From JBCCRH01 sp039208045 (GTDB lineage: Bacteria > Bacteroidota > Bacteroidia > Chitinophagales > Saprospiraceae), in NCBI GenBank assembly GCA_039208045.1, contig JBCCRH010000058.1, positions 1 through 19,627 on the forward strand: 19,627 nt of DNA. Direction: 5' to 3'. Both the position numbers and the translations under genes were made by a program. The notes beneath the pieces are model-generated. The model was given only the letters and a program-made list of their open reading frames with translations, searched no databases and was not told the DNA's origin. Of this stretch, positions 14,249 through 19,627 are shown piece by piece. Each line of letters opens with the position of its first letter. The stretch's first letter is position 1.

Positions 14249-15699
14249 TGCGAAAAGATTTACAGCGAATATTAGTGAAAGGTGGGGTGTTGTCGCCAAG
14301 TGAGCTCAAGCGGATCATTGAGATGGCAGCGTCTTTTGGGTTGGAAAGCCTACACTTTGGTTCACGGCAGGATATTGTACTGCCTGAAGCGGTCGATCAG
14401 CAAGCGCGGGAGAGTCAATTTGAAAGTATTGATTTAGAATATATCAGTGAGCGGAAATACCAAAACATTGTTAGCTCGTATGTGTCCGCTAATATCTTTC
14501 CCAGTACGCGCTGGTTGAGTGGTGCCACCTACCTTTATATTTTGGAGCGTTTTAGCTATAATCCAAAGCTTCAAATTAATATCACCGATCCGAAGCAGCA
14601 GCTCGTTCCATTATTTACCGGTCAGTTGAATTTTATTGCTTCCAATGAAGAAGACTACTGGTATTTATACCTACGTTTACCGAATTGGGATACGATGCAG
14701 CGCTACCCCGTTTTGATTTATACCTGGGATGTGGCCAAAGTAGCTAAGACCATCGAAAGCGTTTATGCAGAGGTAGAAACGGTAAGTGAATTATTCGAAG
14801 AGGTCAATAATGAGATGGACTCCAATAACCGGACCATTAGCGAGCCCTTGAATGTACCTTTCAACGCCTTTCCGTATTATGAAGGCATGAATAAGATGGG
14901 GATCGATAAGTACTGGCTAGGCTTATATTGGAGGAATAATTTGTATGATGTTAAGTTCCTCAAGGCCATGTGCGATCTATGCCTTTCGTGCCGCATTGGA
15001 AAGATTTGTCTGACGCCTTGGAAGTCATTGATTGTAAAAGGAATCGGCAAAGAGTATAAGCTGGCTTGGGAGAAGCTATTGGGCCGTTTTGGTATCAATG
15101 TGCGGCATTCTTCCTTGGAGCTCAACTGGCACTTACCCTTGGCGGATGACGCAGCACTTGACCTGAAGCGCTTTATCGTCCGCAATTTTGATCAAAACGA
15201 TATTAGTACCTATGGCTTGACCTTTGCGATCAAAAGCGATTATAGCGTCAACTTCACTTCGATTGTCATCGAACCCAATCCGGTACCAACGATCGTCAAA
15301 AACTTTCAGATTCGGCCCACCTATAATGTATTGTACTGTAAAAATTTCAACCCTAATCAGCTAGACTACATCACTTACGCCCAGGATGTCGACCGGATTG
15401 AGCTACCGGGTTTGTTGATGGAATTGAGTCAGTTATACTTTGAGCAATTGGGAGAGCATGAAGAGGAGACCACCAAATTAGGGGCTGAAACGAACGCGAA
15501 GGAGAACCTAGCTGTATCAATGCACCAGTGCCCGTCCTGTCTATGGGTATATGATGAGCGATTTGGAGATGCTCATAATGACATTCCTAAAGGTTTAGTA
15601 TTTGAGAAATTGCCAGTGGATTATTGCTGCCCGGTTTGTGAGACGCCGAAGGGGGCTTTTTTGAAGGTGGATAGGCCAGCTGTTCTGAAGAACTCGTAA
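14245..15699 (+). CDS. Nitrite/sulfite-reductase-like (CobG-like) protein fused to C-terminal rubredoxin
   Basis: A 484-residue soluble protein whose start overlaps the nitrate reductase stop (ATGA), indicating translational coupling. The N-terminus (KGGVLSPSELKRIIEMAASF then HFGSRQDIVLP) resembles the ferredoxin-like half domain of nitrite/sulfite reductases and CobG, and ICLTPWKSLIVKG (254-266) recalls the LTPWR element of CobG. The usual siroheme/[4Fe-4S] cysteine arrangement is not seen. Instead there is a compact C243-x2-C246-x2-C249-x5-C255 cluster. The C-terminus is a rubredoxin: C429-P-S-C432, 29 residues, then C462-P-V-C465, the classical rubredoxin spacing. Within the rubredoxin, YDERFGDAHNDIPKGLVFEK is family-like. 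It is probably an electron-transfer partner of the nitrate reductase. No catalytic role can be assigned. Confidence 0.78.
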   Translation: MMRKDLQRILVKGGVLSPSELKRIIEMAASFGLESLHFGSRQDIVLPEAVDQQARESQFESIDLEYISERKYQNIVSSYVSANIFPSTRWLSGATYLYILERFSYNPKLQINITDPKQQLVPLFTGQLNFIASNEEDYWYLYLRLPNWDTMQRYPVLIYTWDVAKVAKTIESVYAEVETVSELFEEVNNEMDSNNRTISEPLNVPFNAFPYYEGMNKMGIDKYWLGLYWRNNLYDVKFLKAMCDLCLSCRIGKICLTPWKSLIVKGIGKEYKLAWEKLLGRFGINVRHSSLELNWHLPLADDAALDLKRFIVRNFDQNDISTYGLTFAIKSDYSVNFTSIVIEPNPVPTIVKNFQIRPTYNVLYCKNFNPNQLDYITYAQDVDRIELPGLLMELSQLYFEQLGEHEEETTKLGAETNAKENLAVSMHQCPSCLWVYDERFGDAHNDIPKGLVFEKLPVDYCCPVCETPKGAFLKVDRPAVLKNS

Positions 15700-15718
15700 G
15701 AATCGCGCGTTCGAAGTG

Positions 15719-15757
15719 ATCGGATATTTCACTATATCAATTAGTGAAATATCCGAT
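15719..15757. terminator. Bidirectional terminator between convergent operons
   Basis: ATCGGATATTTCACTA (15719-15734) and its perfect complement (15742-15757) form a 16-bp stem around a seven-base loop. It lies 19 bases after the rubredoxin-protein stop and 8 bases beyond the GH16 stop on the other strand, where a terminator serving both convergent operons would be placed. It lacks long T-runs on either side. Confidence 0.8.
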
Positions 15758-15765
15758 ATGCTAAA

Positions 15766-17415
15766 CTATTGCTCCTTAAACACCCTGATATAATCCACCT
15801 CCATCGTACTCTCCGTAAAAGCATTATCAATAGCGCCGCCCAAGCTGCCGCCCATGGCCACATTGAGGATAAAGAACGCATCGCTGTTGAATGGCCAAGT
15901 TTGACCATCTTTTACGGGTGGATCGTAGGTGTAGTAAGTATTTCCATTTACACCAAAGCGCAAGGATTGTGCGTCCCAGATCAGTTCGTAGGTATTAAAA
16001 CCATCAGAAACGCCGGGCACGGTAGTTTCCCCTTTGTTGAAGGTATCGCCGAAGCTAGACGGGGAATGCACAGCTGCCTGCACTACATCCTGGCGATTAC
16101 CCACATGCTCCATGATGTCCATTTCGCCACAAGAGGGCCAGCCTACCACGTCGAAATTAGCACCGAGCAGCCAAAGGGCAGGCCATGTGCCGCCGCCGGT
16201 AGGAAGCTTGGCACGGATTTCGATTTTGCCGTAGGTAAACTCGAATTTATCTTGCGTAATGATGCGGCCCGAGGTATACTGACGGCCACTAAAGTTTTCG
16301 CGCTTTGCTGTAATTTTTAGAGTGCCATCACTGACCGACACATTATCTAATCGATCGGTGTAGAACTGCTCTTCGCCATTCCCCCAGCCATTGTCTCCTA
16401 CGCCTATATTGTAGCTCCAAGTAGCTGGGTCAGGAGCACCATCCCCATCAAATTCTTCGGACCAAAAGAGTTCGAATTCAGGCTCTGGATCAACAGCAGC
16501 ATCTTCTGCAATGAGCTTGATGTACCAGGCAAATTGGAAACCAGTATCATCGGTCTGGATGACGCGCAAGTCTATTTCGTCATTGCTATAGCTCAAAATT
16601 TCGTAAGTGCTGCTCCCTAGGAAGTAGCTGATAAAGGAGCCGCTACCCAGCAGGAAGCTGACATCGGTGGTATTGCTCAGGCCGCTCTCCGATTCAAAGA
16701 AACCTACAGCTACGATAGGTGCCACTTCATAATTGTAGCACTGATCGGCGCCCGGCGGTGTTTCGCCCAGTTCAGCTGCCACTTCCCCACGATTAAAGTA
16801 GGTGACACCATTGTTGTTGAGGGAATAATCCACGGTATTATCCGAGTTCAGCGTAAAGGTCATGAGGTCTTCATAGAGGCAACCATCTGCCTCTTTTTCA
16901 AAAGGTTGTGCCATGTACCAGATGGGTTCTCCTACGGGATTACCATTGTCATCGGCGGTAGGCCCAACCCCTAAGTGACCCGGGACTGCCTTGCGCCAGA
17001 GCCAGTTTCGGCTAGTACCATTAGTGAGGGTTTGAATCAAATCAGTGGGGGGCTCATAGAGTACTTCCACGGAAATATCCGTTGAGGTATTGGACGAAAG
17101 TCCACCACTACCATAAGCGACCACTCGGATGATATAATCGCCCGAATTACGGTAAATATATTCTACCGAACCGGTTGAACTCACAGTTGCTGTCTCGCTT
17201 TCTCCTACTCCAAAAAATAGGTGGTACACAAAGGCATCATCAGCATTGGCATCTACGGTTACTTTTCCAGAACCATCCTGGGCTACATCCACATTGAGCG
17301 TGAGGTTAGTGGGAGTATTTAGTTCTCCAATTTCAGAGAGGTCTTCTTCGCAGGCTCCCAAGCCGAGGAGGAGGAGTGCGAGGAAGGGGAGTTTTAAATA
17401 TTTGAGATTATTCAT
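15766..17415 (-). CDS. GH16 endo-beta-glucanase (laminarinase-like) lipoprotein
   Basis: A 549-residue secreted glycosidase. The lipoprotein signal ends LGLGAC with Cys22; the next residues EED are acidic, like the Bacteroidota surface-export signal. Residues about 33-118 are a PKD/Ig-like domain. Residues about 122-305 (beginning near LTNGTSRNWLWRKAVPGHLG) are a separate, mostly beta domain that I cannot name. The GH16 domain spans about 310-549 and carries the catalytic motif E431-M-D433-I-M-E436 (nucleophile E431, acid/base E436), flanked by WPALWLLGANFDVVGWPSCG. GH16 enzymes of this pattern usually cut beta-1,3 or mixed-linkage glucans; laminarin is the best guess, but other GH16 substrates are possible. 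It is the last gene of a SusD-containing operon. Confidence 0.9.
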   Translation of the reverse strand: MNNLKYLKLPFLALLLLGLGACEEDLSEIGELNTPTNLTLNVDVAQDGSGKVTVDANADDAFVYHLFFGVGESETATVSSTGSVEYIYRNSGDYIIRVVAYGSGGLSSNTSTDISVEVLYEPPTDLIQTLTNGTSRNWLWRKAVPGHLGVGPTADDNGNPVGEPIWYMAQPFEKEADGCLYEDLMTFTLNSDNTVDYSLNNNGVTYFNRGEVAAELGETPPGADQCYNYEVAPIVAVGFFESESGLSNTTDVSFLLGSGSFISYFLGSSTYEILSYSNDEIDLRVIQTDDTGFQFAWYIKLIAEDAAVDPEPEFELFWSEEFDGDGAPDPATWSYNIGVGDNGWGNGEEQFYTDRLDNVSVSDGTLKITAKRENFSGRQYTSGRIITQDKFEFTYGKIEIRAKLPTGGGTWPALWLLGANFDVVGWPSCGEMDIMEHVGNRQDVVQAAVHSPSSFGDTFNKGETTVPGVSDGFNTYELIWDAQSLRFGVNGNTYYTYDPPVKDGQTWPFNSDAFFILNVAMGGSLGGAIDNAFTESTMEVDYIRVFKEQ

Positions 17416-17429
17416 TTTTTTAATTGCTT

Positions 17430-18986
17430 TTAGTTGAGGGTGATATCATCAAAGTAGTAGGTGCTGCCATCGCCTGTTGTGCCGAAGTCGAAGAAAAGCA
17501 CCACTTTACTGTATTCTTGACTAGGGTCGATGCCACTCATGTCGAAAGTGAGGGTTTCCCAGGCATTGACTGAAGTCGTTGTCACTGAGGTTTCCACAAA
17601 AATGTCTCCATTATCAGCGTTCTCTATTTTGAGCAGTACGGTGATTGCTTCTTTAGGCGACCATACCTTTACGGAAATATCCGTACCAGCGCTAAAGTCA
17701 ATAGGAGCAGGGAGCTCTAAGAAGGAACCACCCCAAGTTTGTGCACCGTTTGCTTTAACCAATTGCCCAACCTTTTCGGACGTGTTAATCCCTGACGGAT
17801 CAGGATTATCGATACGGCTCGCACCAGCATCTCCGAAATCAGTAAAAGTATAGGTAATGTCATCCGACTCAAAATCAATCGGTAAGCTAAGGCTGGGCGC
17901 TGAGCTTCCGACTCCAAGTACAATATCATCAAAGTAATAGTCCGAATCATCTCCTGGATTTCCAAAGTCCATGAATAGTACGACTTTAGAGTACTCATTA
18001 CCTTGATCGATACTACTCATATCATAGGTTAAGGTTTCCCAGGTATTTGAAGTAGTAGTGGTGGCATCTAGTTCAAAGAAGATATTGGCATCATCTAAAT
18101 TTTCCACCTTTAACCGAACGATAGCTCCATTTTTAGGACTCCATACCTTTATACTGAATTGATTGTTGATAGAAAAATCAATCGGTTCTGGTAAGGTCAG
18201 CAAGCCACCAGCCCATACTTCCGAATCACTCATTTTGAATAGACGGCCTACTCGTGCGGAAGTGTTTTCTCCACTAGCATCAGGATTGTCTATGACACTT
18301 AAATTGGCTCCACCAAATTCTTCGAAAACGTAGTTAACGTCTGGATTTTCAAAGTCGATGGGAAGGTTTAGCGCGGCTGCTGGGAGGATAATATTCAGCA
18401 CTTCCGTATATTCTAAAGTAGTGGAAGAAGCACTGCGCGCAATGACCCGTAAGGTGTATTCACCCGACGCTGCATAGGTATGTGCTGCCGAAGCACCTGG
18501 CATAATCTGTGTTGCCTCTTCATCCATGGCTTCACCAAAGAAAATATCGAATAGCGTAGCATTATCAGCAGTGGGCGTAACGGTGACCTCATTCGTATTG
18601 ATCGGATCGATGGTTACTTCCACCTGCAGATTGGCTGGCGGCGTAAGCTGTATATTCAACTCTTGGCTCGTTTCTATACTTTCACCTTCCAAATTGTAAG
18701 CAATAGCACGAACAGTATAGGTTCCTTCTGGATAAGTAGCCGAAACGCCATTTCCTGGTTGAACTTGCTCGGGCGTTTCATTTGGGTTGATGCCCAAGAA
18801 AACATCAAAAAGCGCAGCACCTACCGCTTCTGGGTAGATGGTGACATCGCCAGAATCATCTTTAGCGATGTCGAACCGGAGGCTGAGGTCACTGGGTGGG
18901 CTGACATCAACTGGCTCAAAGGAGTCTTCGGTACATGCTGCCAAGAGGAGCAGCAAAAGACTAAAGTATATCGATATATATCGCAT
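17430..18986 (-). CDS. Surface glycan-binding lipoprotein: two PKD/Ig-like domains and two tandem CBM-like modules
   Basis: A 518-residue lipoprotein. ATG at 18986 is chosen over an in-frame start at 19037 because it begins the signal peptide MRYISIYFSLLLLLLAAC (acylated Cys18, followed by TED). Residues about 26-105 and 110-195 are two PKD/Ig-like domains. Residues 206-361 and 366-518 are two homologous modules, both opening L-x-LPIDFE and containing IDNPD-SG-NTS, PIDF, KVWSPK, NTWETLT or NAWETLT, EYSKVVLF and YYFDDI. They look like jelly-roll carbohydrate-binding modules; the CBM family is not certain. It lies 22 bases after the susD stop and 14 bases before the GH16 start, so it fits a SusE/F-like glycan-binding protein. 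No enzyme motif is seen. Confidence 0.82.
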   Translation of the reverse strand: MRYISIYFSLLLLLLAACTEDSFEPVDVSPPSDLSLRFDIAKDDSGDVTIYPEAVGAALFDVFLGINPNETPEQVQPGNGVSATYPEGTYTVRAIAYNLEGESIETSQELNIQLTPPANLQVEVTIDPINTNEVTVTPTADNATLFDIFFGEAMDEEATQIMPGASAAHTYAASGEYTLRVIARSASSTTLEYTEVLNIILPAAALNLPIDFENPDVNYVFEEFGGANLSVIDNPDASGENTSARVGRLFKMSDSEVWAGGLLTLPEPIDFSINNQFSIKVWSPKNGAIVRLKVENLDDANIFFELDATTTTSNTWETLTYDMSSIDQGNEYSKVVLFMDFGNPGDDSDYYFDDIVLGVGSSAPSLSLPIDFESDDITYTFTDFGDAGASRIDNPDPSGINTSEKVGQLVKANGAQTWGGSFLELPAPIDFSAGTDISVKVWSPKEAITVLLKIENADNGDIFVETSVTTTSVNAWETLTFDMSGIDPSQEYSKVVLFFDFGTTGDGSTYYFDDITLN

Positions 18987-19008
18987 TGTTTTATAGTTTT
19001 TTTTGGAA

Positions 19009-19627
19009 TTAATAACCTGGGTTTTGTTCCCAAACATTACCTGCTAGTTCGATTTCGATCAATGGAATGGGGAATAATTCGTGTTTGCCCTTCACAAAGC
19101 CATCGATTTCATCTGCTGCGCGGTCGGTACGTACGAGGTCAAAAAAGCGATGCCCTTCTCCTGCCAATTCTAGTCGCCGTTCTCTGAAAATGGCGGCTCC
19201 AAGTGCGGTTCCACTGGAAACCACATCGGTTAAACCCGCTCTAGTACGCACGCGATTGAGATAGGTTCTGGCGATATCATCATTGCCAATCTCATTGTGT
19301 GCTTCGGCTGCCATCAGCAGGACATCCGAAAATCGGATAGCACGGTAGTTCGTTGAGTTGGTCAAATTTGGATCTTGGAAGCTTTCTCCTTGGCGAGGAA
19401 TATACTTATGATTGTAATACCCCGTGTGCTCAAAGCCTTCCGAAAAAGTCAACTGAACGCCATTCGCTTCTTGTTCTGCCTGGAAGGCCAAAATATCTAG
19501 GATAGTAGGTGCCAAGCGCAAATCACCAGGAGTAAACTCGTCCACCAACCCTTGTACTGGAATGTTGAAGCTGAAACCACTTTGGTAGGTCGGGCCATTA
19601 TACCCCCGAATACCGCTAAATCCAACC
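19009..19627 (-). CDS. SusD/RagB-family outer-membrane lipoprotein, C-terminal part
   Basis: An open frame running off the right edge, at least 205 residues, ending at TAA 19009-19011. The apparent start at 19548 is only a TTG inside a continuing frame, which reads further upstream as GFSGIRGYNGPTYQSGFSFN. SusD-type signatures are YRAIRFSDVLLMAAEAHNEI, a TPR-like helix pair, then ARTYLNRVRTRAGL and IFRERRLELAGEGHRFFDLV, with a C-terminal NPGY. SusD proteins bind starch-like or other glycans at the surface as the lid of a SusC TonB-dependent channel. The susC gene should lie just outside the window to the right, upstream in this operon. Confidence 0.93.
   Translation of the reverse strand, partial: VGFSGIRGYNGPTYQSGFSFNIPVQGLVDEFTPGDLRLAPTILDILAFQAEQEANGVQLTFSEGFEHTGYYNHKYIPRQGESFQDPNLTNSTNYRAIRFSDVLLMAAEAHNEIGNDDIARTYLNRVRTRAGLTDVVSSGTALGAAIFRERRLELAGEGHRFFDLVRTDRAADEIDGFVKGKHELFPIPLIEIELAGNVWEQNPGY

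Noticed and set aside
14245..15699. Annotation as an active sulfite or nitrite reductase
   Set aside because: The cysteine pattern for a siroheme-bridged [4Fe-4S] cluster is not visible; only the scaffold resembles that family.
15769..16320. A 183-residue + strand open frame
   Set aside because: It is antisense to the GH16 catalytic domain, which carries the intact EMDIME motif.

Overview
The window reads as a chromosomal segment of a Bacteroidota bacterium, probably of the Saprospiraceae/Lewinella kind. The signs are a SusD-type lipoprotein, surface-type lipoprotein signals, a GH16 laminarinase-like gene, weak Shine-Dalgarno sequences and a TTG start. No tool or database was run; family names come from motifs read by eye.

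Positions 1-15699 (+ strand) hold an almost complete nitrate-assimilation island: the end of nirB, nirD, a DUF4202 gene, a NarX-like sensor kinase, a NarL-like response regulator, an outer-membrane barrel protein, nrtA, nrtB, two ABC ATPases (nrtC/nrtD-like), a very large single-chain nitrate reductase (molybdenum subunit fused to an FAD/NAD and [2Fe-2S] reductase), and a protein joining a nitrite/sulfite-reductase-like fold to a C-terminal rubredoxin. The inferred path is: nitrate crosses the outer membrane through the barrel, is bound by lipoprotein NrtA, imported by NrtB with NrtC/NrtD, reduced to nitrite by the NasA fusion (perhaps with the rubredoxin protein as electron partner), then to ammonium by NirBD. 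The kinase/regulator pair is the likely control.

The non-coding DNA is unusually structured. An array of almost four 141-bp repeats begins inside the last codons of the kinase and fills much of the 825-bp gap before its regulator; its units carry hairpins with partly compensating changes. It is followed by palindromes and inverted fragments of the same repeat. Five copies of a NarL-like heptamer lie upstream of the transport genes. A strong hairpin separates nrtA from nrtB, and a 16-bp perfect stem closes the island.

Positions 15766-19627 (- strand) are the downstream part of a polysaccharide utilization locus facing the nitrate island: the C-terminus of a SusD protein, a surface glycan-binding lipoprotein with two PKD/Ig-like domains and two tandem carbohydrate-binding-like modules, and a GH16 endo-beta-glucanase lipoprotein with a domain related to those PKD/Ig-like ones. 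The target is probably a beta-1,3-glucan such as laminarin.

No tRNA, rRNA, insertion sequence or CRISPR array was recognised.
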